Assembly: GCA_001769195.1 (NCBI GenBank) | Contig: MEOK01000008.1 | Coordinates: 48,354 to 112,353 of the forward strand | Source: Bacteroidetes bacterium GWF2_40_14 | GTDB taxonomy: Bacteria > Bacteroidota > Bacteroidia > Bacteroidales > UBA932 | Direction of reading: 5' to 3' | Length of the DNA stretch: 64,000 nucleotides | In this document: positions 34,164-43,503 of the stretch, piece by piece | Layout: every line of letters begins with the position of its first letter | How positions within the stretch are numbered: the stretch's first letter is position 1 | Notes under the pieces: generated by a model | Databases searched by the model: none | What the model was told of the DNA's origin: nothing | What the model saw: the letters and a program-made list of their open reading frames with translations, nothing else | Made by a program: the position numbers and the translations under genes

Positions 34164-35174
34164 TTACATCTTGTTTCCGGACAATATTGCACCTCCCCAA
34201 GAGTATCCCACTCCAAATCCGGCAATCATAACTTTGGATTCGCTATTTATCCGGTTCTCCTTAAAGGCGTGGTACAAAGCAATAGGAATTGTAGATGAAA
34301 CGGTATTTCCAATGTTTTCCAGACACATATAGAATTTATCATCGGGGATTCCGATTGATTCTCTTATGAATCTGAGCATGTGCTTGTTTGCCTGATGGAA
34401 GACATATAAATCTACATCCTCTTTTAAAAGGTTGCTTTTAAGCAATAGCTCCTCAACCATTGCCGGTACAGCCTCTAGTGTGAAGTTGTAAATTTCCGGA
34501 CCGTCCATAAAAAGGAAATCGGGTGATTGATTGATCCCTTTTTCCGGATCAATATCTATATTCTGCTTCTCGCGTTGCCGGAAAGCGCCATTTTCCAGAA
34601 TCAGGTTCTTTGCACCGCGTCCATCTGTTCCAAAAACCATATCCTCAATTTCAAGTACCCCGTCTGTTGAGATTAAAGTTGCGGCAGCAGCATCGGAAAA
34701 AAGAGCGCGATTTCCCCTGTCCATGGGGTGTATGAACTTGTTGTATGATTCTGCTGTAAGTAGTAGTATATTGGTTGAAATGCCAGCAGAGATCAATCCT
34801 TTGGCAATGCCCAGTCCGTATACAAATCCTGAGCAGCCAAGATTGAAATCAAATGCAACAACAGTTGTAGGAAGACCAAGTTTGTCCTGGAGTACACAGG
34901 CAGTTGTGGGTAGAAAGTAATCCGGACTTTGAGTGCAAAGAATGAGTGTGTCAACAGAAGAGCGGTTAATCGAATACTCCTCAAACAACTTGTTTGCTGC
35001 ATGTTCCGCCATATCGCCCGATGTCATCTCTTTGGCTATGTATCTTTTATTGATTCCGATTTTTTTTGCAATCTTATCTTCTGACCAATCAGGAAAATCT
35101 TTTACAATGTCTGCATTTGTAACGAAAGTCTCAGGTAAGTAATAAGATATTGCTTTAATAAATGTTTTCACCAC
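34164..35174 (-). CDS. 3-oxoacyl-ACP synthase III-like enzyme (FabH family)
   Basis: This 336-residue thiolase-fold condensing enzyme has a complete Cys-His-Asn triad: C114 in LGCSGFVYG, His in VFHQANKHML and Asn in ENIGNTVSST. It condenses an acyl-CoA or acyl-ACP with malonyl-ACP, or acts as an acyl transferase as several FabH relatives in secondary metabolism do. It is the last gene of a minus-strand operon with a ketoreductase, an acyl carrier protein and a hexapeptide acyltransferase, inside the polysaccharide locus. A role in making an acyl decoration is more likely than housekeeping fatty acid synthesis. Confidence 0.87.
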   Translation of the reverse strand: MVKTFIKAISYYLPETFVTNADIVKDFPDWSEDKIAKKIGINKRYIAKEMTSGDMAEHAANKLFEEYSINRSSVDTLILCTQSPDYFLPTTACVLQDKLGLPTTVVAFDFNLGCSGFVYGLGIAKGLISAGISTNILLLTAESYNKFIHPMDRGNRALFSDAAAATLISTDGVLEIEDMVFGTDGRGAKNLILENGAFRQREKQNIDIDPEKGINQSPDFLFMDGPEIYNFTLEAVPAMVEELLLKSNLLKEDVDLYVFHQANKHMLRFIRESIGIPDDKFYMCLENIGNTVSSTIPIALYHAFKENRINSESKVMIAGFGVGYSWGGAILSGNKM

Positions 35175-35192
35175 TGTGTCTCTTTATTGTCC

Positions 35193-35945
35193 TTAGTTGT
35201 TTAACATATATCCACCGTCAACTATAATTGTTGTTCCTGTAATCCAGCGCGATGCATCGGATAGTAAAAAAACAGCCGTGTTAGCAACATCTTCTTCCTT
35301 GCCTGGTCCCAGAGGATACTTTGAGAAGCTTGTCTGAATTGATTCTCTTTCAAGTACAGAGTTTTGCAGCAATGGAGATTCGATCAAGCCGGGACTTATA
35401 CTGTTCACACGAATTTTGGACTTTGCCAGTTCTGCGGCAAGTATCCTTACAGAGCTGTTGACTGCAGCCTTTGATGCAGCGTAAGCAAGCGTTGCCGGTA
35501 CTGCGGAAATTGCTGCAAGAGAAGAGATAAATACAAGTGACGCATTTTTATTGAGTTTCTTGTTCTGATGAAGTTTCTGATACAGGGCTATCTGACTTTT
35601 AAAATTTACAGTCATAATTTCATCAAGAGAGTTCATATCAATATTTTTTGCAATCATATAGTCTATTATACCTGCACAAAAGACTACTCCATCCAGCTGA
35701 GTTACTTTGTCCGAGATTTTTTCCAGATCGTATGCCCTGGTTATGTCGGCAATAATCACACTATGGCCGGACCCCTCAAGTTTGCGTGCCGTTTCCATAA
35801 GTCTCTGCTCGTTCCGTCCGGTAACTAACACATTCGCTCCTTGTCTTGACAAACTAACAGCAATGACCTTACCTATACCTGATGATGCTCCTGAAACAAG
35901 TATCGATTTCCCTTGCAAAGAGAATATATTGTCTTGTGACATCAC
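35193..35945 (-). CDS. short-chain dehydrogenase, 3-oxoacyl-ACP reductase-like (FabG type)
   Basis: This classical SDR has 250 residues. VSGASSGIGKVIA is the NADP-binding loop, and the catalytic set is the Ser in FISSLAAISAV and the Tyr-Lys in AYAASKAAV. The C terminus GTTIIVDGGYML is typical of FabG-like reductases. Its start overlaps the stop of the acyl carrier protein gene by 4 bases, and a FabH-like gene follows, so its substrate is probably a 3-oxoacyl group on that carrier, giving a 3-hydroxyacyl chain. Confidence 0.88.
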   Translation of the reverse strand: MMSQDNIFSLQGKSILVSGASSGIGKVIAVSLSRQGANVLVTGRNEQRLMETARKLEGSGHSVIIADITRAYDLEKISDKVTQLDGVVFCAGIIDYMIAKNIDMNSLDEIMTVNFKSQIALYQKLHQNKKLNKNASLVFISSLAAISAVPATLAYAASKAAVNSSVRILAAELAKSKIRVNSISPGLIESPLLQNSVLERESIQTSFSKYPLGPGKEEDVANTAVFLLSDASRWITGTTIIVDGGYMLNN

Positions 35946-36172
35946 ATTCTTGATTTAACCAGATTATATAAATCTTCTACCGTTTTTGCATTCTTTATAT
36001 CACTTCCTGCAATTTTTACTTTGTACTCATTCTTGACCATTCCAATAACAGAAAGACTCACCAGTGAATCCCACTCGTCCAGTTCCTTGAAGTCGGTATC
36101 CGCAGAAATGTCTTCCACATTAGTAAGTTCAAACTGAGCAGCGAATTTGGCAACAAATACTTCTAGTTCCAT
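35942..36172 (-). CDS. acyl carrier protein
   Basis: This 76-residue acidic helical protein carries the phosphopantetheine serine S36 in DEWDSLVSL. The motif differs from the housekeeping ACP DSLD form (here WDSLVS), as is common for dedicated carriers. It lies between a hexapeptide acyltransferase gene (8-base gap) and the ketoreductase gene (overlap). It is therefore probably the carrier for an acyl group that ends up on the polysaccharide. Confidence 0.88.
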   Translation of the reverse strand: MELEVFVAKFAAQFELTNVEDISADTDFKELDEWDSLVSLSVIGMVKNEYKVKIAGSDIKNAKTVEDLYNLVKSRM

Positions 36173-36180
36173 ATAATAAC

Positions 36181-36789
36181 TTATTTTACTCTTGTTCCAC
36201 TTTTAAGGTCAAATGTAACTTTGGCAGACGGCCCCGATACTATTGAATACGGGGGTATAGATCTGGTTACAATGCTTCCTGCACCAATATAACTATGAGC
36301 GCCAATGGTAACTCCAGGTAAAACGACTGTGTTGGCACCTATGGAAACACAATCTTCAATTATAATGGGAAGTGCATATGCTCCCTGATCTTCCATCGGT
36401 TTTTCTATATCCTGATAATTATGGTTCATACCCGACAACATGCAGTGCTGTCCGGTTGTTACATAATTGCCAATTATAATATCCCCAAGAATTACTGACC
36501 CGATTCCTATGCGGCAGTGTTCCCCGATTTTTATTGGCCCCATACCATTATTCAATGTTGCATAGTCCTCTATTATAGACTTGTACCCTATTTCAAAAGA
36601 GTTAAATGGATAAAGGTCGCGACGGACAGTAGATGCGATGAATGCCCTTTTCCCTTTTTTAATAAGAAATGGCATTACTAAATTTCTTATCCACCAACGT
36701 GGTCTGGAACGATGAGGTCGTTCTATCAAGAAGTGAACTCTCTTCTTGACAGCTGGATTCTGCCTGATCCAATTAAACAATGTTTGCAT
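36181..36789 (-). CDS. left-handed beta-helix (hexapeptide) acyltransferase
   Basis: This 202-residue LbH acyltransferase is a paralogue of the one at 24457-25080. It shares the basic N-terminal region (SRPRWWIRNLVMPFLIKKG) and the SGMNHNYQD catalytic histidine segment. The repeats IKIGEHCRIGIGSVILG and VSIGANTVVLPGVTIG are clear. Unlike its paralogue it sits directly upstream of an ACP gene, so it may use an ACP-bound acyl donor rather than acetyl-CoA. That difference in donor is inferred from context. Confidence 0.85.
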   Translation of the reverse strand: MQTLFNWIRQNPAVKKRVHFLIERPHRSRPRWWIRNLVMPFLIKKGKRAFIASTVRRDLYPFNSFEIGYKSIIEDYATLNNGMGPIKIGEHCRIGIGSVILGDIIIGNYVTTGQHCMLSGMNHNYQDIEKPMEDQGAYALPIIIEDCVSIGANTVVLPGVTIGAHSYIGAGSIVTRSIPPYSIVSGPSAKVTFDLKSGTRVK

Positions 36790-36821
36790 CCTGGTTTGGA
36801 TATTTGTTGGTAAAAGTATGA

Positions 36822-37970
36822 TTATTTAACCAATAGAGAAACAAAAAGTTCATTCCATTCACCGGCTATGGTCTCAATGCCAAATCTCTCTGCTCTTATT
36901 CTTGCCATCCTACCCATCTCTTTTCTCATTGTCTCATTTTTTATCAGAAGTGAAATCTTTTCTGCCAGCCCTTCAGTGTCTCCAAGCTCTACCAACAATC
37001 CATTCACTCCATCTTCTATAATGTCTTTAGGTCCGCAGGGACAGGCAAAAGCGACTGCAGGAAGGCCGCTGGCCATTGCTTCGGATATTACCATTCCGAA
37101 ACCTTCGAAACGCGAACTGAATGCAAATATAGAACTCTCTGCAAATTTATCATCAAGGTTAAGGACAGCATCTTTGAGAATGCAGGATTCTGTGGTTTTA
37201 TTGTCGTCAACCTGTTTTTGAAATGCCTCTTTGTTGCCGCTGCCATAGATGGTAAGTGTCCAGTCAGGGTGCTTTTGGTAAACAGTTTTCCAACTCTCTA
37301 TCAACATATCGAATCCCTTTTGTCTGACAAAGCGACCGGCAGCAACTACTTTTTTTGAAGAGCAGTCGGATGTTACAGATGGTACATTTGCTATTGGATT
37401 GTAAATTACTGCTACATTATTCAGTTCCACCCACTTCTCCTTGTCCTCGTAGCTGAGGACCACAAACTTGTCAAGCCTTTTTAAGCTCCTGACCAATTGA
37501 TTCATCCATAGCTTTGCAAGTAATGTTTTAAAAATGTTAGGTGAGCCTGTTTTGTCAAAATCACGGTAGTTGCTCTTGTTAAAGTGCATCTCTCCAACTT
37601 TTTTGCTTCCATCCTTTATTTTTGTGATGAAATTTATCTCCCTCCTGAGCATAGATACTGTAATGTCCGGTTTAATCTCATTTAACACCTTTGTGAGCCT
37701 TTTTCTAAAGAGCCACTGCTTCTGCAGATAAATGACTGATTTTTTATGAATGGGATAGCTCCAGATTTTGTCGTAATTTATATCCAGGTTAATAACCTCT
37801 ATTTTGTCAGAAAGTGCGAATGCATTTGCACGACCCTTTCCGTCTGTAAGGATTATACAGACTTTATAATTGAGGACGTCGGCAAAGTAGTTAGCCTTGA
37901 TTGTCAGGGTTTTCTCCATTCCGCTTATTGAGTAGAGAGCGGGTATGCAATATGCAACTTTAATACTCAT
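36822..37970 (-). CDS. GT4 glycosyltransferase
   Basis: This 382-residue GT-B glycosyltransferase has GMEKTLTIKANYFAD in the acceptor domain. The donor domain has VVAAGRFVRQKGFD, IYGSGNKE, and the EX7E region FSSRFEGFGMVISEAMASGLP. It is the first gene of the minus-strand operon that also encodes the acyltransferase, ACP, reductase and FabH-like synthase. Sugar specificity is unknown. Confidence 0.88.
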   Translation of the reverse strand: MSIKVAYCIPALYSISGMEKTLTIKANYFADVLNYKVCIILTDGKGRANAFALSDKIEVINLDINYDKIWSYPIHKKSVIYLQKQWLFRKRLTKVLNEIKPDITVSMLRREINFITKIKDGSKKVGEMHFNKSNYRDFDKTGSPNIFKTLLAKLWMNQLVRSLKRLDKFVVLSYEDKEKWVELNNVAVIYNPIANVPSVTSDCSSKKVVAAGRFVRQKGFDMLIESWKTVYQKHPDWTLTIYGSGNKEAFQKQVDDNKTTESCILKDAVLNLDDKFAESSIFAFSSRFEGFGMVISEAMASGLPAVAFACPCGPKDIIEDGVNGLLVELGDTEGLAEKISLLIKNETMRKEMGRMARIRAERFGIETIAGEWNELFVSLLVK

Positions 37971-38036
37971 GAGAATATATGATGGAATTTTTAGTTCTTG
38001 TATGTTTTTGCTAAATTTACGGGAATTATTTTGAAA

Positions 38037-38801
38037 ATGAAAATCAGAAATCCTTACAGTAAGGACAGTTTGTCCTTAAAAAGATCCTTCAGGGTACTGG
38101 AGGTGGGTCCCGGAAGCAATCCAACTCGTCGGGCAAACGTTCTAACCGAAAGATATGTAGATGACAACTTCCACAGAAGAGGAGATTTTATGCTATATCC
38201 TCACCAGACGCTGGTTCAGGCCGACGGTGAGAATCTGCCTTTTGGTGACAGGGAGTTTGACTATGTAATTTGCTGTCATGTACTTGAGCATGTAGACAAC
38301 CCCTATAAGTTTATGCAGGAGCAGTTTCGTGTTTCCAAGAAGGGATACATAGAGACACCAAGCCTTCTTGGGGAGTTTCTGGCACCAAAAGCCTCGCACA
38401 GGTGGGTAATGCTGGAGATTGACAATAAAATGGTGATTTATGAAAAATCTAAGATGCCATATAAATTTGATGCAGACTATGGCGATCTTTTCCTGAATTA
38501 TCTCCCCTACCAGTCAGTTCCTTTCCGTCTTCTTATGTTCTCAAGGGTGAATATGACAACAGTCAGAATTGAATGGAAGGACTCCCTTGAAATATTAGTA
38601 AACCCCGAAGATGAATATTATAGTTCATTCTTTACAAAGAAATGGACACCTGAGATGGTTCGGAAGGTTTTCCCTGAAACATCATTTGGAGTTGAATTTC
38701 GGAATTTCTTTAAAGCATTTTGCCATATGCTTGCAGATAAGTTTTCAAGGGCAGTAAGCATGAAAAAAGGACCTGTAAATTTTGCAGACTATAAAAAATG
38801 A
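38037..38801 (+). CDS. class I SAM-dependent methyltransferase
   Basis: This 254-residue methyltransferase resembles the Methyltransf_11 type. VLEVGPGSNPTRR is the SAM loop, and FDYVICCHVLEHVDNP the post-strand-4 motif. A TTG at 37998 would add 13 residues, but ATG 38037 gives a natural start. It overlaps the next glycosyltransferase gene by 4 bases. Substrate is unknown; sugar methylation is probable from the locus. Confidence 0.8.
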   Translation: MKIRNPYSKDSLSLKRSFRVLEVGPGSNPTRRANVLTERYVDDNFHRRGDFMLYPHQTLVQADGENLPFGDREFDYVICCHVLEHVDNPYKFMQEQFRVSKKGYIETPSLLGEFLAPKASHRWVMLEIDNKMVIYEKSKMPYKFDADYGDLFLNYLPYQSVPFRLLMFSRVNMTTVRIEWKDSLEILVNPEDEYYSSFFTKKWTPEMVRKVFPETSFGVEFRNFFKAFCHMLADKFSRAVSMKKGPVNFADYKK

Positions 38802-39769
38802 CAACACCCAAAGTCAGTGTTATAATTCCTGTCTATAATACAGACAAGTATCTCCCGGCGTCGTTCTCTTCAATTCAGAACCAGACTCTCCGGGATATCG
38901 AGATTATTGTGGTCAACGACGGATCAACTGATGGCAGCGCTGAGATAATCGACAGTATTGCAAAGACAGACAGCAGGATAAGATGCTTTTCACAGCCAAA
39001 CAGCGGTCAGTCAGTTGCCCGGAACACAGGGCTGGATAATGCAACAGGAGATTATCTCTATTTTATGGACAGCGATGACCTTCTGGAGGAGGATGCTCTG
39101 GAGATGTGTTACCAAAAATGCATTTCTCAGGATCTGGATATTGTGACCTTTGACTCTGTCATTTTTTCTGAAGATAACAAATCTGACGGTTGGGGTTATA
39201 ACTACTTCCGTGCAGGCAAAATTGAGGAGAAGGTTTATGACGGAGTAGAGATGACAGAGACACTTCTTGATAAAAACATATTCAGAGCAGCACCATGGCT
39301 CATTTTCGCAAGGAGGGAGCTAATTGAAAAAATCCAATTACGGTTCTTTCCCGGAATCATTCACGAAGACGAGCTCTTCACCCCTATACTGTATGTTGCA
39401 GCAAAGAGAATAGGCTATATTCCCAGAAACTTCTTCCATAGAAGGATAAGGGCAAATTCTACAATGACAAACAACTTCTCTCAAAGAAACATAAAAGGAT
39501 ACTTCTGTGTAATAGAACAGCTTACACTCATCTTTGCCGACCGGGATAAGCGTTTAAGAGATATCTCTGAGAGGTTGATATCCGATATAGTTAACGCTGT
39601 TGCTTACAATGCGTGTGTAATGTCACTTAAAGAGAGACTTAAGATACTTAAATACTTCTGCTGGAAAGGTTTTGTAAAACATGTAACTCCCAAGAACCTG
39701 ATAATACTGCTATTCCCTTTTACAGTAAAGATTAAGTCCAGACTTTTCAGAAGAGGACGCCGTACTTAA
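38798..39769 (+). CDS. family 2 glycosyltransferase
   Basis: This 323-residue GT-A enzyme starts KVSVIIPVYNTDKYLPAS, with VVNDGSTDGS, the DSDD metal site and HEDELFTP as the catalytic acidic block. It is like the WcaA/SpsA group that often transfers galactose, glucose or N-acetylhexosamine. It closes the polysaccharide locus, and its stop overlaps the opposing LruC gene in a shared TTAA. Confidence 0.87.
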   Translation: MTTPKVSVIIPVYNTDKYLPASFSSIQNQTLRDIEIIVVNDGSTDGSAEIIDSIAKTDSRIRCFSQPNSGQSVARNTGLDNATGDYLYFMDSDDLLEEDALEMCYQKCISQDLDIVTFDSVIFSEDNKSDGWGYNYFRAGKIEEKVYDGVEMTETLLDKNIFRAAPWLIFARRELIEKIQLRFFPGIIHEDELFTPILYVAAKRIGYIPRNFFHRRIRANSTMTNNFSQRNIKGYFCVIEQLTLIFADRDKRLRDISERLISDIVNAVAYNACVMSLKERLKILKYFCWKGFVKHVTPKNLIILLFPFTVKIKSRLFRRGRRT

Positions 39770-40923
39770 TTGATGTAGTTGTAATTTGATTTCTTATAAA
39801 GGCTGTCGCTCACAGAAGGGTTGTACCAGTCGGAATTTGTGTCACCTCCACCCTCGGCCCACACTTTAAAGTTAGGATACGCATTGTATATCTTCACATA
39901 TTCCAGGTTGTACCTTATCGACTTATCAGAGATAACGGCCCAAACCCAGTTGTCAACGGTTGAAAAGTCACTTTTTGGCCATGTGGCCATGAAATAGCGG
40001 AAATCAAACTTGTCAGTTGCCCTTTGTCCCTTAAAATGAATCTCCTTACCTCTGTTGTCAACTACAGCGAATATGTCAAGATTTATCTTTCCAGTCTGAG
40101 TAGTTTCTAGGAAAGTCATGCTTGAGTAAGGGAAAACATTGGCAGATTTAATCTCGATAAGGACAGAGAATTCATGTGTATGTGTTACAACATCCACATT
40201 TCTTACATTGAGGAACAGATCTCTGGTATTATCGAAATAAGTACGGATATCGCCAGTCAAAGGTAAGACCTGAGAGTAAACATTACCCAGTTCTGGTGAA
40301 TATCCACCGCTGTTTGTAGTGACACTAAAAAAAGAGGCAAGTGCAGGATCGGCGGAATGGGAGATATTTTCTACAATATTTAATTTGTTGGGCGACGACA
40401 ATTGTGCCGCGAGACCAATATTGATTGCCAGGCTACCGAGTGCCCTTGGCTCAATATTTATTAAAATAGCAATAACGTTAGACGACTTATCAAGATAATA
40501 GACAATGTTTAACCCAAATACAATGTCGTTCATATCCATGTCACCTTTATTGGGAAACAAGTCCTCGAACATTACTGTTGCATATTTATCCTTTGCAGGG
40601 AAATGAATCTTCTCTTTGGACTTGATATTGTCCAGTGCCTTTGTTGGAACAGCAGCTGTAACAGTCTCCTGCACTATCCTGAGTGTGCTGGTCTTACCCA
40701 CAATAAGTCCGTAATCTCCGGGAGGGAGAAAGGAGGCAACAGTATCACCGTCTTCATTCAAGACAGAAGAGACTTGTGTAATGGTTACCTTTTTTGCTTC
40801 AATTGATTTCCAGTCAAAATCTCCCGGTACTTGCAAAGGAGAAATATAGGGGTCATTTGGCATCTTGAAACAAGAGGTCAGAAGCAGACAAGAAACAATA
40901 ATAAAAAAGGAATTACGCATCAA
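39766..40923 (-). CDS. LruC-domain lipoprotein (short form)
   Basis: This 385-residue predicted lipoprotein has a signal peptide ending in the lipobox LLTSC (C18). VPGDFDWKSIE after the lipobox is shared with the two long LruC proteins in the window. The LruC/DUF4842 core is seen in FEDLFPNKGDMDMND near residue 122 and ALGSLAINIGLAAQL. This short form lacks their middle repeat-like region and calcium-type motif. LruC domains are known from Leptospira and Bacteroidota surface proteins; their molecular function is unsettled. Confidence 0.8.
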   Translation of the reverse strand: MMRNSFFIIVSCLLLTSCFKMPNDPYISPLQVPGDFDWKSIEAKKVTITQVSSVLNEDGDTVASFLPPGDYGLIVGKTSTLRIVQETVTAAVPTKALDNIKSKEKIHFPAKDKYATVMFEDLFPNKGDMDMNDIVFGLNIVYYLDKSSNVIAILINIEPRALGSLAINIGLAAQLSSPNKLNIVENISHSADPALASFFSVTTNSGGYSPELGNVYSQVLPLTGDIRTYFDNTRDLFLNVRNVDVVTHTHEFSVLIEIKSANVFPYSSMTFLETTQTGKINLDIFAVVDNRGKEIHFKGQRATDKFDFRYFMATWPKSDFSTVDNWVWAVISDKSIRYNLEYVKIYNAYPNFKVWAEGGGDTNSDWYNPSVSDSLYKKSNYNYIN

Positions 40924-40939
40924 ATCATTCTTTAACGTT

Positions 40940-40947
40940 CAAATATA
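40940..40947 (-). promoter_or_regulatory. -7 box upstream of the short LruC gene
   Basis: The minus strand reads TATATTTG, matching TAnnTTTG, 16 bases before the start codon at 40923. A TTG lies 23 bases upstream inside the neighbouring hairpin, slightly too far, so the call is weak. Confidence 0.35.
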
Positions 40948-40964
40948 ACAAAAATATATGAAAA

Positions 40965-40994
40965 GAGTTTCAACCGGTAACCCGGTCGAAACTC
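40965..40994 (-). terminator. hairpin downstream of the 816-residue LruC gene
   Basis: The arms GAGTTTCaACCGG and CCGGTcGAAACTC pair over 12 base pairs with one mismatch around a TAAC loop. On the minus strand it is followed by TTTT and an AT-rich tract, 33 bases after the LruC stop codon. This fits an intrinsic terminator that separates the two LruC genes, with a weak T-run. Confidence 0.6.
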
Positions 40995-41027
40995 CATATC
41001 ATAAACTCTTTGCGAACCCTCTCAATA

Positions 41028-43478
41028 TCAGTACTGATAAATCAGACTTGGATTTACATATCCCGGTTTTTGAGTATACCAATCTGTGAAACTTGTCCCG
41101 CCAGAAGTGGCCCACTCGCCAAAATGGAGGTATGTATCAACTATGGAGTTGTATTCAGCAGGATATGCAAATGGCTCAGGAAGCATAAGCCCCCACATCA
41201 TTCCGTCTATATACTTGAAAAAGTCACCCGGATACATTGTAGAACCACTTGCAAGCATAGGGTCGAATTTTGAAGTTCCTAGATACGTAGGAAGATGTAC
41301 CTCGCGTCCCCGGGTATTTACAACTATGAACAAGTTGAACTTGCTCATGGTAATGTCTGCCTGCTGGAAAGGAACAGTAAACCTTACCCTTACATATTTA
41401 TCAGGTGTGATAACGTGCGAACCGCTCTCTGTGTTAAGGAACGAACCAAACGAGACTACATCCTTCTGATTATTGAAAAGAGGGATAACAGCACTTGAAA
41501 CACCGCTTTCAGTTCCGTTGGAAATCAAGGCAAACGGAGATGTCCCGTTAACAATCTGACCGGTTACCGAGGTGACATTTGAAGCAGCAACATTATCAAG
41601 TTGAAATGCACAACCAAGATTGTAAATACTGCCAGATGCATGCATATTATAGTCAAATCGAATGACAGAGACAAGGTTGGAAGAATTTGTGTAATAGGCT
41701 ATTCTAAAACCTAATACGAGGTCGTTAACGTCGTAGTCACCCTTAACCGGCCATAAATCCTCAAAAGCATATGTCCCCCATGTATTTGCAGAAGGGAAAT
41801 ATGATACAAATGCTATGGTTGGGTCGTTGTCATCGACGTCGAATTCGTTTGTGACACCATCGCCGTCGTTATCGTCAGTAGGTGTAGGAGGATTATCTAT
41901 AACACCAGCAGCATCGTTACAAGATGTAGCGGGTATGTTCTTAGTCTGAGTTTTAGAGAGAATAGAACCATTGTTGTTGAAAGTAGACTCATATAATACT
42001 CTTCCGTTTGCACCGCTGCCTTCTACAAGCAGGGCATGAACCATTTCAATTTTCCCGTCAAATTTTGCAGTGTTTGTTGGTCTGAAGTCAGGAACATTGC
42101 CGGTACACTTGAATACAGCATAACTTGTTGCAAAAGTTGACTCTACAAACATTTTATGGATAGTGTTGTCTATGCTTCCGGTCTGGAACATGCTTCCTCC
42201 TCTCATAAACATATCCAGGTTGTATGGTATAAGACTCTGACTACTGAAAAGTGAACCCTCATACAAATTATAGGTCGAGTTCTTCAAGTCTGCCAGGTCG
42301 GTCGTTATGTTACAGAAATTGTTCACCTCAGCATCGCTGTCGGAGACAAATTTTGTAGTTGCAGTAATGTGTCCATGGTTGTTTGTTGTTGTATTTGTGT
42401 TCTGGGACCACTCTTTTGTGTCTATAGTTGAACCGACATCATTAAGGACAGATGAGTTGGAGTTAATTTCAATTTTATCACATACTACAGTCGAGCTGTT
42501 GTAAAGAAATGATAGACTGGACAATATTATGCTTTTCAAAGGAGTAATCTTGCTTACTGTCAGGGTTCCTTCATTGAAGAAATCAGAGTGGTCAGATATT
42601 GTAAAATCACCGCTCATTGTTGTTGTACCCTTGTTTACGCTTGATTTTCCGTTTGAAAGCTCCATCCCGTTTGATGTAATCAATGTGCCGCCTGCTTCAA
42701 CATAAATAGTAACAACCTCTTCTTTAGATGATTTTGTCTCTATCCTGCCAGCCTCTACTCTTCCGCCGTTCAATACAACTATTGACGCATCATTAAGCTC
42801 AATAAGTTCTGACGTTCTAAGGATTCCTTTTACGTACAAGATTGTATGTGTGTTCTTGTTGTCGAAGCTTATGGTATTGGTCCGGGTAAATCCTTCAGGA
42901 ATAAGATAGGATTTGTATGTGTTTCCATAAACGCCATTGCCGGTTTTAAAGCCTGAGAGTTCCAGACTGTTATTATTGTTGATTATTTCATCATAATTAG
43001 CCGGAATAGTAATAGATGGAGAGGGTGATGCCTTGGCAATAAGGGGGGCGCCCATGGTCATAACCTGAGAAAAACTGATATTAAGAACTTTAGAGCTTAC
43101 AGTAACAGTTTTGACGGTTCGGGTCCCATTTGGCATGATCTCCTGAACATAAAGTTTTTCAGCAGCAGTTGGTAGGGTAATTTTAACAGTGTACGGTGAA
43201 GATGGTTTAGCGCTACCGCTTGCAAGCAGGGAGCCTTCATTAAGAAGAGGGCTGTTGTATATTCTGATTATGCGGAGTAAATTGTCACCGATACCGGCAA
43301 CAGAATTAACACTAACCGTACAAGTGAGTTCTTCAACTGTTTTCCAGTCAAAACCATTCGGAATCACAAGTTCGTCTGTTTTGGTTTCCGGGTTGTTTGC
43401 AAACTTAACACAGGATGCAAGAATGATAGAAACAGACAGTATAAATACTAATCGATAATTTAAATTGGCAGTTTTCAT
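41028..43478 (-). CDS. large LruC-domain lipoprotein A
   Basis: This 816-residue predicted lipoprotein has lipobox ILASC (C23). After NGFDWKTVEE comes a beta-rich N-terminal domain, then a long Asn/Ser/Thr-rich region with repeated short strands (NNNNSLELSGF, NNHGHITATT) like an extended beta-helix. At about 540-560 there is a thrombospondin type 3/EF-hand-like calcium motif (DNDGDGVTNEFDVDDND). The C-terminal LruC/DUF4842 domain (about 555-816) has AFEDLWPVKGDYDVND. It is a paralogue of the protein at 51797-54250. It is probably exposed on the cell surface, with an adhesive or structural role as a guess. A consensus promoter precedes it. Confidence 0.82.
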   Translation of the reverse strand: MKTANLNYRLVFILSVSIILASCVKFANNPETKTDELVIPNGFDWKTVEELTCTVSVNSVAGIGDNLLRIIRIYNSPLLNEGSLLASGSAKPSSPYTVKITLPTAAEKLYVQEIMPNGTRTVKTVTVSSKVLNISFSQVMTMGAPLIAKASPSPSITIPANYDEIINNNNSLELSGFKTGNGVYGNTYKSYLIPEGFTRTNTISFDNKNTHTILYVKGILRTSELIELNDASIVVLNGGRVEAGRIETKSSKEEVVTIYVEAGGTLITSNGMELSNGKSSVNKGTTTMSGDFTISDHSDFFNEGTLTVSKITPLKSIILSSLSFLYNSSTVVCDKIEINSNSSVLNDVGSTIDTKEWSQNTNTTTNNHGHITATTKFVSDSDAEVNNFCNITTDLADLKNSTYNLYEGSLFSSQSLIPYNLDMFMRGGSMFQTGSIDNTIHKMFVESTFATSYAVFKCTGNVPDFRPTNTAKFDGKIEMVHALLVEGSGANGRVLYESTFNNNGSILSKTQTKNIPATSCNDAAGVIDNPPTPTDDNDGDGVTNEFDVDDNDPTIAFVSYFPSANTWGTYAFEDLWPVKGDYDVNDLVLGFRIAYYTNSSNLVSVIRFDYNMHASGSIYNLGCAFQLDNVAASNVTSVTGQIVNGTSPFALISNGTESGVSSAVIPLFNNQKDVVSFGSFLNTESGSHVITPDKYVRVRFTVPFQQADITMSKFNLFIVVNTRGREVHLPTYLGTSKFDPMLASGSTMYPGDFFKYIDGMMWGLMLPEPFAYPAEYNSIVDTYLHFGEWATSGGTSFTDWYTQKPGYVNPSLIYQY

Positions 43479-43503
43479 TTTGTCAACTATTTATGATATA
43501 ACG

